Assembly: GCA_003141795.1 (NCBI GenBank)
Contig: PLNO01000100.1
Span: forward strand, 1-5,035
Source: Spirochaetaceae bacterium
GTDB lineage: Bacteria > Spirochaetota > Spirochaetia > SZUA-6 > Fen-1364
DNA length: 5,035 bases
Direction of reading: 5' to 3'
The translations under genes were made by a program, and so were the position numbers. The notes beneath the pieces are model-generated. The model searched no databases and was not told the origin of the DNA. It saw only the letters and a program-made list of their open reading frames with translations. Shown here piece after piece: positions 1 through 5,035 of the stretch (position 1 is the stretch's first letter; each line of letters starts with the position of its first letter).

Positions 1-530
1 GTCGGCTCGTCGGCGATGAGGAGCGCCGGCTTGCATGCCAGCGCCATTGCCATGGCAATACGCTGGCGTTGCCCGCCTGAAAGCTCGTGGGGAAGGGAGG
101 AGGCGATACGCTCGGGATCGGGAAGGCGCACGCGATGAAGCAGGGAAAACACCTCGCGGCGGGCGGCATCACCTGTAAGGCGTTGGTGGAGCTTCACGGG
201 TCCGGCGATCTGACGTCCCACCCGCATCAGGGGATCGAGCGCCGAGAGGGGTTCCTGGAAGATCATCGCCGCGGCCCTGCCGCGCATCCCTTCGAGCGCA
301 GTCTCAGGCGCCCCGACGACCTGGATCCCGTCGAGTGTAATCCTGCCCCTTGCCCGCATCGATCCGGGGAGCAGGCCGAGCAGGGCGAGTGCCGTGATGG
401 ATTTCCCCGAACCGGATTCCCCGATGAGACCGAGACGGTCGCCCTTCGAAAGCTCGAAGCTGACCCCTTCGAGGAGCGTGCGGCCCGAATCGCGAAGCGT
501 GATGCCGAGCTCTTCCACGGTGAGCAGCAT
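1..530 (-). CDS. dppD: Peptide-type ABC transporter ATP-binding protein (DppD/OppD family), N-terminal part, runs off left edge
   Basis: This is the cytoplasmic ATPase that powers the importer encoded by the two permease genes upstream. 176 residues are visible from an ATG at 530. Walker A GESGSGKS is at residues 37-44, the Q-loop (FQEP) has Gln at about 92, the ABC signature LSGGQRQR is at 150-157, and Walker B with the catalytic glutamate (LLIADEP) is at 170-176, where the window ends. The missing part should hold the H-loop and the C-terminal oligopeptide/dipeptide extension; family members are usually about 320-350 aa. The start MLLTVEELG places Walker A where the family has it. A weak GAGG lies 11 nt upstream. 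An in-frame GTG at 569 would add 13 residues but has no usable ribosome-binding site. The ATG overlaps the stop of a possible leader ORF (TGATG), so translation may be coupled. The dppD symbol is a family-level assignment; the substrate is unknown. Confidence 0.95.
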   Translation of the reverse strand, partial: MLLTVEELGITLRDSGRTLLEGVSFELSKGDRLGLIGESGSGKSITALALLGLLPGSMRARGRITLDGIQVVGAPETALEGMRGRAAAMIFQEPLSALDPLMRVGRQIAGPVKLHQRLTGDAARREVFSLLHRVRLPDPERIASSLPHELSGGQRQRIAMAMALACKPALLIADEP

Positions 531-586
531 CAGGCGGTAATCCTCAACTTGCGTGTCACGAATGAGCACTCCTCATTTTGCCCCAC
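530..586 (-). CDS. Possible 18-residue leader ORF coupled to the ATPase gene
   Basis: A GTG at 586 lies 8 nt downstream of a strong AAGGAG (595-600). It opens an 18-codon frame (MGQNEECSFVTRKLRITA) whose TGA shares its A with the ATPase ATG (TGATG, 532-528). The ribosome-binding site is far better than anything directly before the ATPase, so ribosomes loading here could terminate and restart on the ATPase. The peptide itself has no recognisable function. An alternative is that this is the true N-terminus of the ATPase and one base has been lost: adding a base near 569-573 would fuse this frame to the ATPase frame. A chance frame is also possible. Only the ribosome-binding site and the stop/start overlap support it. 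Confidence 0.3.
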   Translation of the reverse strand: MGQNEECSFVTRKLRITA

Positions 587-653
587 GATAACAACTCCTT
601 TTGGCAGTGCGGCCGTTTCCTCGAAAGCTCCCAAGGTGCAAAATGGGAGTGCT
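565..653 (-). repeat. Long imperfect inverted repeat between permease C and the ATPase; predicted mRNA stem-loop
   Basis: On the transcribed strand the arm at 653-638 (AGCACTCCCATTTTGC) pairs with 581-565 (GCAAAATGAGGAGTGCT): 16 base pairs with one bulged A at 573. After an A/G mismatch, two further G-C pairs are possible inward (635-636 with 583-584). The loop of about 50 nt holds AAGGAG (595-600). The 5' arm can instead pair with AAAAGGAGT (602-594): ACTCC with GGAGT and TTTT with AAAA, with CA bulged. That would mask this ribosome-binding site. No T-run follows the stem, so it does not look like an intrinsic terminator. It could be an mRNA-stabilising or translation-tuning element, or a small dispersed palindromic repeat inserted between two genes. 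Confidence 0.7.
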
Positions 654-658
654 GTGCA

Positions 659-1507
659 TCACGCGCCTCGTCCCACTTCCGGGTCGAGCAGCTCGCGGAT
701 GCCGTCGCCCAGGAAGTTGAAGCCCATCACTGTCATGATGATAGCGAGCCCGGGGAAGATCGCACCCCACGGGCTGGATTGCACCGAGCTCTGCGCTTCC
801 ATCAGCATGCGTCCCCACGAGGACTGGGGCGGCGGCGCCCCGAGCCCGAGGTAGGCCAGTGAGGCCTCCGCGAGGATCGCCCCGGATGCGATGAGGGTGA
901 GCTGGACGAGGAGGATCGGGGAGATGTTCGGCAGGACGTGGCGGAGGAGAATGGACGGGCGCGAGGCGCCGCTCGAGACGGCGGCCTTCACGTAATCGGA
1001 TTTCAAGACGCGCAGCGCGTTGATACGCGTCATGCGGGATACGACGGCGGAGCCCGAAAGGCCGATCGCGGCGATTGCCGAGCCGATGGAGGCGCCCCAG
1101 ATCGTCACGATGAGCATCGCCATGAGGATCGTCGGGAAGGCGATCATCACGTCGAAGAGATACGAGAAGGACTCGTCGACGATCCGCCGGCGCGCGCTTG
1201 CCGCGATGAGGCCGAGGCTGGCCCCGAGCACGGTGGCGATCGCCGCGGAGCCGGCCGCAACCATGAGGGCGAGCCTGGCGCCGATCATGAGCTGGCTGAA
1301 GAGGTCTCTGCCTAGCTTGTCGGTCCCCGCCCAGTGGCGCGCGCTCATGCCTCCGAGTCGCAATCCCTCCGCGGTGTCCGTCGGCGCATAGGGGGCCCAG
1401 AAAAGGGAAACAACGGCCGTGAGGACGACGAGAGACACGAGTGAGCCGCCGATGAGCAGGGACGGACCGGGACGGCGTCGCCCGGTTTCGTGGGCAGCAT
1501 CACCCAC
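659..1507 (-). CDS. dppC: Peptide-type ABC transporter permease, DppC/OppC family
   Basis: This is the second of the two inner-membrane channel subunits (282 aa, usual length for the family). The N-terminal OppC_N-like segment holds the first membrane helix (about 17-38) and the conserved GTDKLGRD at 61-68. The binding-protein-dependent transport domain follows, with further helices at about 78-103, 118-140, 142-160, 195-215 and 245-268. The cytoplasmic EAA loop that docks on the ATPase is at about 170-200 (DYVKAAVSSG...LLRHVLPN). YLGLG is at 219-223, and the C-terminal LGDGIRELLDP at 266-276 is the classic DppC ending. The GTG start at 1507 is chosen because it has a GGGAG 6 nt upstream and gives a normal N-terminus. 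The gene overlaps the end of the DppB-type gene by 8 nt, indicating coupled translation and a 1:1 ratio. The solute is not determined. Confidence 0.95.
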   Translation of the reverse strand: MGDAAHETGRRRPGPSLLIGGSLVSLVVLTAVVSLFWAPYAPTDTAEGLRLGGMSARHWAGTDKLGRDLFSQLMIGARLALMVAAGSAAIATVLGASLGLIAASARRRIVDESFSYLFDVMIAFPTILMAMLIVTIWGASIGSAIAAIGLSGSAVVSRMTRINALRVLKSDYVKAAVSSGASRPSILLRHVLPNISPILLVQLTLIASGAILAEASLAYLGLGAPPPQSSWGRMLMEAQSSVQSSPWGAIFPGLAIIMTVMGFNFLGDGIRELLDPEVGRGA

Positions 1508-2492
1508 GGGCGGCTCCCGGGTCCCTCGAGGGAACCCCGGCGGTTCGGACAGCTCTCAGCCGCGGATCGATGAGCCTCTGGGCGATGTCGGCGAGGAACC
1601 CGATGAAGAGGACGAAGAAGGTGATCATGAAGACGATGTCCTGGACCACGGGGAGATCGCGCGTCTTCACTGCGTCCAGAAGCATCGCCCCGAGGCCGGG
1701 GATCGCGAAGACGTTTTCCACCACCACGGCACCGAGGAGGGACGTGGAGAGCTCGATGCTCAGAATGGCGACGATGGGCACCGCCGCGTTCCTCACCCCG
1801 TGCCGCCACCGTGCCGCCCGGGCGCTGTAGCCCAGTGAGCGCGCCGTGCGCAGATAGTCCTGGCCCAGAACGTCGAGGATGGCGGCGCGGACGTAGCGGA
1901 CGAGCGTTGCTGACATGACGAACGAGATGGTGATGACAGGGAGTGCCAGTGAGTCGAGCGCTGCGCCGGGGTCGCGCCAGCCGTCCAGCGGGAAGCCTCC
2001 CGCCGGGAAAACGTGTAGCACGAGCGCGAACAGCCACACGAGCACGATGCCCACCCAGAAGACCGGCACGGCCACGCCGACGCTCGACAGTGCCGAGATG
2101 CCGACGCCCAGCGGGGCGCGTCGCTTCACCGCGGCCATGATCCCCAGCGGGAAGGAGAGGACGGTGGCCAGGGCGAACGCCAGAAGGCTCAGGGGGAGGG
2201 TGACGGCGAGCCGCCGCCCGATCTCTCGCGACACCGGAAGCTTGTTGAAGTAGGAGATGCCGAAGTCTCCGCGGGCCATCCCTCCGATCCATGTGACATA
2301 CTGTACGAAGAGCGGTTTATCGGTCCCCAGCGCGTGGCGCGTGGCCTGTATCTGTTCGGGGGTGGCTTCCATCCCGGCGATGTTCAGCGCCGCATCACCC
2401 GGCAGGATCCGCAGCACGAAGAACACGGCGGAGCTTGCCAGGAACACGGCGAGGGCAAGCAGCGCGAGGCGGCGGATGGCATAGCGCGTCAT
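1500..2492 (-). CDS. dppB: Peptide-type ABC transporter permease, DppB/OppB family
   Basis: This is the first channel subunit (330 aa, typical size). It starts MTRYAIRRLALLAL, the standard DppB opening, with helix 1 at about 8-28. LRILPGDAA at 27-35 and GDFGIS at 75-80 belong to the periplasmic domain between helices 1 and 2. Further helices lie at about 97-121, 132-162, 182-202, 240-258 and 283-303. The EAA loop that contacts the ATPase is at about 209-238 (QDYLRTARSLG...RHGVRNAAVP). FAIPGLG at 262-268 is the conserved DppB signature. The reading frame stays open 34 codons further upstream, but that extension crosses the GC hairpin and the promoter-like sequence, so ATG 2492 is preferred. 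Its ribosome-binding site is weak (AAGG 10 nt upstream). It lies 118 nt after the binding-protein gene and overlaps the following permease gene. Confidence 0.95.
   Translation of the reverse strand: MTRYAIRRLALLALAVFLASSAVFFVLRILPGDAALNIAGMEATPEQIQATRHALGTDKPLFVQYVTWIGGMARGDFGISYFNKLPVSREIGRRLAVTLPLSLLAFALATVLSFPLGIMAAVKRRAPLGVGISALSSVGVAVPVFWVGIVLVWLFALVLHVFPAGGFPLDGWRDPGAALDSLALPVITISFVMSATLVRYVRAAILDVLGQDYLRTARSLGYSARAARWRHGVRNAAVPIVAILSIELSTSLLGAVVVENVFAIPGLGAMLLDAVKTRDLPVVQDIVFMITFFVLFIGFLADIAQRLIDPRLRAVRTAGVPSRDPGAARG
1514..1518 (-). promoter_or_regulatory. Ribosome-binding site of the DppC-type permease gene
   Basis: GGGAG, read on the minus strand, lies 6 nt before the GTG at 1507 and within the 3' end of the DppB-type gene. 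It decides the GTG start over the ATG at 1500, which is in a different frame. Confidence 0.6.
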
Positions 2493-2528
2493 TGGTGTAC
2501 AGCCTTGGAATCGAACACGGCGGGTGCG

Positions 2529-2558
2529 ATTGTAGACTGCCCGTCGCAGCCATGACAA
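2529..2558 (-). promoter_or_regulatory. Putative internal sigma70-type promoter for the permease/ATPase genes
   Basis: On the minus strand TTGTCA (2553-2558) and TACAAT (2529-2534) are separated by 18 nt; each matches the sigma70 consensus at five of six positions. Transcription would begin near 2522, about 30 nt before the ATG at 2492. The element sits between the hairpin after the binding-protein gene and the permease start, where a second promoter would make sense. A 7-bp inverted repeat (GCGGGTG at 2520-2526, CACCCGC at 2561-2567) flanks it. The -10 hexamer is identical to that of the main promoter at 4179-4184. No experimental support is available. Confidence 0.5.
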
Positions 2559-2571
2559 CTCACCCGCGTGA

Positions 2572-2597
2572 AGGGTGCCGCCCGCAGGCGGCACCCC
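2572..2597 (-). terminator. Perfect GC stem-loop after the binding-protein gene (attenuator or mRNA stabiliser)
   Basis: GGGTGCCGCC (2573-2582) and GGCGGCACCC (2587-2596) form a perfect 10-bp stem with a 4-nt loop, extendable by one G-U pair in the mRNA. It begins 13 nt after the binding-protein stop codon. On the transcribed strand the stem is followed by TTCACG, not a T-run, so full Rho-independent termination is doubtful. Hairpins at this position in binding-protein transporter operons are known to stabilise the upstream message or reduce read-through, giving excess binding protein over membrane subunits. That role is inferred here. Confidence 0.65.
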
Positions 2598-2610
2598 GAC
2601 GATGAGCTCG

Positions 2611-4119
2611 TTACTTCTTTTCGATCTTGGCGATGTAGAAAGCCGAGTTCTTGCCGTTCACCGGGTATCCGGTGACGTTCGACGCAGAGATGCGCAGCTG
2701 CGGATACAGGTAGAGCCAGCTGCTGGCAGCCTCCTCGGCGATCGTGCGCGCGACCTTCCTGTAGTCCGCTACCTGCTCCTGCGGGGTGTCCGCCGCCTGG
2801 GCGTCCTTCACCCACTGCTGGACGTTCGCGTTGTCGTAGCCCCAGTAGAAGTTGGGGTTGCCGTACCAGATGAGGTCGCGATCGTTGACGTGCTCCTGCA
2901 GGGTGGCATCGTAGTCGCGGTTCTTGAACACGATCTCGTACCACGCCGAAGGATCCACGAGCTTGATGTTCACCGTGACGCCGATCTTGGCGAGGTCGCT
3001 CTTGATGGCCTGCGCGCTGAGCTGGTGGATATCCGTGGACGGCGTGACGAGCTCGAAGGTGAAGCCATTGGGATAGCCGGCATCGGCGAGCAGCTTCTTC
3101 GCGCCCGCCTGGTCGTAGGCGTTGACGCTGGTGAGGTCCTCGTACCACGGATCCTGGGGCGGGACGAAGGACCCGATGAGCTGGCCGTAAGTGTCCCAGG
3201 TGGCCTTCAGGACGGCGGCCTTGTTCACCCCGCGGCTGATGGCCTGGCGGACGCGCACATCGTCGAAGGGCTTGCGCCTGTCATTGAAGGCGAAGACCTG
3301 CTTGGTCGTCGACTTGCCCTCGGTGATGGTGAACTTCGAGTTTCCTTTGAACGCCTTGAGCTGCTCGGGGCTGTCGACGTTCGTGATGATGTCGATCTGT
3401 CCCGAGGTGAGCGCGTTCTCCTCCGCCGAGCTGCTGTTGAAGTAGCGGAATATCACCTTTTTGTTCTTCGGAGCCCCGCCCCAGTATTTGTCGTTGCGCT
3501 CGAGCACGAGGGAGGTCCCGGGCTGATAGTCGGTGAGCTTGTACGGGCCTGTCCCGTTCTCGGTGGCGTCGAGGTTCGTGGCCCCGTCCTTGTGGATCCA
3601 GACGTAGGTGACGAAGTAGAGGAAGGACTGCGCCTTCTGCTTCAGCGTGATGACCACCGTGTGGTCGTCGGCCACCGTGACCGCGTCGATGACGGAGAGG
3701 TCGGTCTTGCGCGCGGCATTGGAATCCTTGCCGAAGATGCGGTCGAAGCTGAACTTCACGTCCTTCGCGGTGAGGGGTGCACCGTCATGGAACGTGACGC
3801 CCTCCCGGATCTTGAACGTGTAGGTGCGCCCGTCCGCGGAGACGGTGTGTCCGTTGGAGAGGCTGTCGGTGATCGCCCCGTCGTCCTCGAGGCTGAGGAG
3901 CGATTCGTAGACGTTCCTGTAGAAGGCCTCGGTGATTCCCTGGGATCCGCCCGCGATGACGTTGAGGCTCACCGGCGGATAGGTCGAGCCGATCGTTATC
4001 GTGGCGTCAGGATTGGCACCGGTGGTCTTGGGAGCTTCCGCCTTGCCCGCGGCCTGGGCGAGCGCGACGGCCAGAGTGAGGCCGATAAGCCCGGCTATGA
4101 GGACTTTGGTCCTTTTCAT
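2611..4119 (-). CDS. ABC transporter substrate-binding protein, family 5 (peptide/nickel/oligopeptide type)
   Basis: This is the exported ligand receptor of the importer (502 aa, usual for SBP_bac_5 proteins). Residues 1-24 form a Sec signal peptide: MKRTK, a hydrophobic core at about 6-20, and a probable cut at AQA/AG. There is no lipobox cysteine, which points to a soluble periplasmic protein rather than a lipoprotein. The family signature is at about 99-127 (YTFKIREGVTFHDG followed by AKDVKFSFDR). NGTGPYKL is at 188-195, and the conserved FND...DDVRVRQAIS..VNK block is at 278-300. The later ligand-facing region reads NDRDLIWYGNPNFYWGYDN (412-430) in place of the common W-x-D-x-x-D-P arrangement, so the substrate should not be assumed. 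The ATG at 4119 is chosen over one 10 codons upstream because it has a very strong AAGGAG 7 nt before it and starts a clean signal peptide. It is the first gene of the transporter operon. Confidence 0.95.
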   Translation of the reverse strand: MKRTKVLIAGLIGLTLAVALAQAAGKAEAPKTTGANPDATITIGSTYPPVSLNVIAGGSQGITEAFYRNVYESLLSLEDDGAITDSLSNGHTVSADGRTYTFKIREGVTFHDGAPLTAKDVKFSFDRIFGKDSNAARKTDLSVIDAVTVADDHTVVITLKQKAQSFLYFVTYVWIHKDGATNLDATENGTGPYKLTDYQPGTSLVLERNDKYWGGAPKNKKVIFRYFNSSSAEENALTSGQIDIITNVDSPEQLKAFKGNSKFTITEGKSTTKQVFAFNDRRKPFDDVRVRQAISRGVNKAAVLKATWDTYGQLIGSFVPPQDPWYEDLTSVNAYDQAGAKKLLADAGYPNGFTFELVTPSTDIHQLSAQAIKSDLAKIGVTVNIKLVDPSAWYEIVFKNRDYDATLQEHVNDRDLIWYGNPNFYWGYDNANVQQWVKDAQAADTPQEQVADYRKVARTIAEEAASSWLYLYPQLRISASNVTGYPVNGKNSAFYIAKIEKK

Positions 4120-4126
4120 GTCTGTT

Positions 4127-4132
4127 CTCCTT
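4127..4132 (-). promoter_or_regulatory. Strong ribosome-binding site of the binding-protein gene
   Basis: AAGGAG lies within a purine-rich GAAGGAAGGAG stretch, 7 nt before the ATG at 4119. It is the best ribosome-binding site in the window. It fits high expression of the binding protein and fixes the start of the gene. Confidence 0.8.
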
Positions 4133-4148
4133 CCTTCTTCGAAATCCA

Positions 4149-4236
4149 ATATACTACCTTGTTGATCAACTAAGTAGTATTGTAGTACTTAACCTTGACA
4201 ATATCAACTACCAATGAGATGGTATTGGTAGTATAT
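4149..4236. repeat. Operator-like cluster of GGTAGTA/TACTACC half-sites and palindromes around the main promoter
   Basis: The AT-rich gap carries nested symmetric elements. ATATACTACC (4149-4158) and GGTAGTATAT (4227-4236) form a perfect 10-bp inverted pair at the outer edges. ACTACCAAT/ATTGGTAGT (4207-4215 and 4224-4232) is a 9-bp pair with an 8-nt spacer, touching the -35 element. TAAGTA/TACTTA (4171-4176 and 4186-4191) brackets the -10 element. GTTGATCAAC (4161-4170) is a perfect 10-bp palindrome just after the expected transcription start. GTAGTA recurs at 4174-4179 and 4182-4187. Repeated half-sites over -35, -10 and +1 suggest regulator binding; the regulator is not encoded here and its family cannot be assigned. 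Confidence 0.6.
4179..4207 (-). promoter_or_regulatory. Probable main sigma70-type promoter of the transporter operon
   Basis: On the minus strand TTGATA (4202-4207), a 17-nt spacer and TACAAT (4179-4184) give five of six consensus matches in each box with ideal spacing. Transcription would start near 4172, leaving a leader of about 53 nt before the ATG at 4119. The promoter lies immediately after the aminotransferase stop codon, so the transporter genes are probably transcribed independently of the aminotransferase. Overlapping palindromes suggest it is controlled. Confidence 0.7.
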
Positions 4237-5035
4237 CAACGACGAGCTGCTGCATTTCCTGAGTTTCGTCCCGGACGCTCCCTGACGCGGAGGAGGCGCC
4301 TGCCGGCCTCCTGGAGCGTCTCGATCTTCTTGGCGAAATGGAATCGGACGTAGCGGTTCACCGGCTCGTTGAAAAAGCTCGAGCCGGGAACCGCTGCGAC
4401 CCCGATCTCCCGCGCCATCCACTCGCAGAATGTCGTGTCGTCGGGAAAGTCGAACTCCGCAACGTCCGCCATCACGTAGTAGGCGCCCTGGGGTACGGTG
4501 AAGGGAATGTGCGCCGCATCCAGCGCCTCGAGGAACACGTCCCGCCGCCGCGAATAGCCGCGGAGGAGCTCGTCGTAGTACTCCGGCGGCAGATCCAGGG
4601 CCGCGATGGCCGCCTCCTGCAGCGGAGCGGCGGCCCCGACGGTGAGGAAGTCGTGCGCCTTGCGGACGCCCGCCGTCACCTCCTCTGCAGCGATGACGAA
4701 TCCCAGCCGCCACCCTGTTATCGAGTAGGTCTTCGAGAGGGAGCTGCACGTGAGGGTGCGCTCGAACATCCCGGGAAGCCCGGCGAAATACGTGTGCGAA
4801 AACGGCGGGTATACGATGTGCTCGTAGACCTCGTCGGTGATGACGAAGGTGTCGAACTCCCGCGCGAGCCCCGCAATCAGGTCCAGCTCCTCCCGTGCGA
4901 ACACCTTCCCGGACGGGTTGGAGGGGTTGCAGAGGATGAGGGCTTTGGGGCGGCGCTCGAAGGCACGGCGGAGCTCTGCGTAATCGAACGAGTAGGATGG
5001 AGGGTGGAGCGGGACGTACACGGGCTTCGCGCCGG
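4236..5035 (-). CDS. Class I/II pyridoxal-phosphate aminotransferase, C-terminal part, runs off right edge
   Basis: This is a cytoplasmic PLP enzyme that transfers amino groups between amino acids and 2-oxo acids. 265 residues and the stop are visible; full-length relatives are about 380-400 aa, so roughly the first third is missing. Counting from the first complete codon (5033), the fold type I marks are NPSNPSGK at 36-43, DEVYEHIVY at 67-75 (Asp for the pyridine nitrogen, Tyr for the cofactor), and SSLSKTYSITGWRLGF at 97-112 with the Schiff-base lysine at 101 (codon 4731-4733). Near the C-terminus RYVRFHFAKKIETL supplies the substrate-carboxylate arginine. The AVPGSSFF...RFHFAKKxETL ending resembles the kynurenine/glutamine/methionine aminotransferase branch (YbdL-like) more than classic aspartate aminotransferase; this is a judgement by eye. 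No clear terminator follows, and the next gene has its own promoter. A link to use of imported peptides is only suggested by proximity. Confidence 0.93.
   Translation of the reverse strand, partial: GAKPVYVPLHPPSYSFDYAELRRAFERRPKALILCNPSNPSGKVFAREELDLIAGLAREFDTFVITDEVYEHIVYPPFSHTYFAGLPGMFERTLTCSSLSKTYSITGWRLGFVIAAEEVTAGVRKAHDFLTVGAAAPLQEAAIAALDLPPEYYDELLRGYSRRRDVFLEALDAAHIPFTVPQGAYYVMADVAEFDFPDDTTFCEWMAREIGVAAVPGSSFFNEPVNRYVRFHFAKKIETLQEAGRRLLRVRERPGRNSGNAAARR

Noticed and set aside
573..659. A 28-codon minus-strand frame whose ATG overlaps the DppC stop (TGATG), with GAGG 6 nt upstream.
   Set aside because: The peptide is unremarkable, its frame overlaps the possible leader ORF, and much of it is the inverted-repeat arm. 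The stop/start overlap alone could be chance, so it is not listed as a gene.
87..854. A 255-codon plus-strand frame opposite the ATPase and the end of the DppC-type gene.
   Set aside because: It crosses two well-supported minus-strand genes and the gap between them, and the protein has no recognisable domain or plausible composition.
2493..2594. A 34-codon N-terminal extension of the DppB-type permease starting MPPAGGT.
   Set aside because: It begins inside the GC hairpin; the same MPPAGGT start appears on the opposite strand because the site is palindromic. It has no ribosome-binding site and would precede a perfectly standard DppB N-terminus.
4120..4149. Ten extra codons at the start of the binding protein (MDFEEGRRTD).
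   Set aside because: They would place charged residues before the signal peptide and overlap the very strong ribosome-binding site that serves the ATG at 4119.
2575..4173. A 532-codon open frame on the plus strand opposite the binding-protein gene.
   Set aside because: It mirrors the binding-protein gene almost end to end. Its translation is low-complexity, rich in V, E, L, R, D and G, as expected of an antisense shadow in GC-rich DNA, and no family features are visible.
4207..4232. The 9-bp inverted repeat as a terminator for the aminotransferase gene.
   Set aside because: The stem is AT-rich and is followed by TGATATTGTC rather than a T-run, and it overlaps the -35 of the next promoter, so an operator role fits better.

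Overview
The window is a GC-rich bacterial segment in which every convincing gene lies on the minus strand, so transcription runs right to left. In transcription order it holds: the C-terminal two thirds of a class I/II PLP-dependent aminotransferase (4236-5035, N-terminus beyond the right edge); an AT-rich regulatory gap with a good sigma70-type promoter inside a cluster of repeated half-sites (about 4120-4236); a family 5 extracellular solute-binding protein (2611-4119); a perfect GC hairpin followed by a second promoter-like sequence (2529-2597); a DppB-type permease (1500-2492); a DppC-type permease (659-1507) that overlaps the previous gene by 8 nt; an unusual 128-nt intercistronic segment with a long bulged inverted repeat and a possible leader ORF (531-658); and the N-terminal 176 residues of a DppD/OppD-type ATPase (1-530) that runs off the left edge.

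Together the last four genes form an oligo/dipeptide-type (PepT family) ABC importer. The binding protein captures the ligand outside the inner membrane, the two permeases form the channel, and the ATPase drives import. These systems normally have a second ATPase (DppF/OppF type). It is not visible and would be expected just beyond position 1. The exact substrate cannot be read from the sequence. Peptides are the default expectation, but nickel, sugars and other solutes are known for the same families.

The organism cannot be named. The base composition is high in GC, with mostly G/C third codon positions. The binding protein has an ordinary Sec signal peptide with no lipobox cysteine, which favours a diderm (Gram-negative-type) cell with a free periplasmic protein. 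The AT-rich gap before the binding-protein gene stands out sharply from the rest.

The genes are ordinary; the intergenic regions are not. Three look regulatory: a multi-half-site operator-like array around the main promoter, a hairpin plus internal promoter that would uncouple the binding protein from the membrane components, and a 16-bp bulged stem whose loop carries a strong ribosome-binding site just before the ATPase. I found no phage, CRISPR, insertion sequence, RNA gene or clearly novel multi-gene system.
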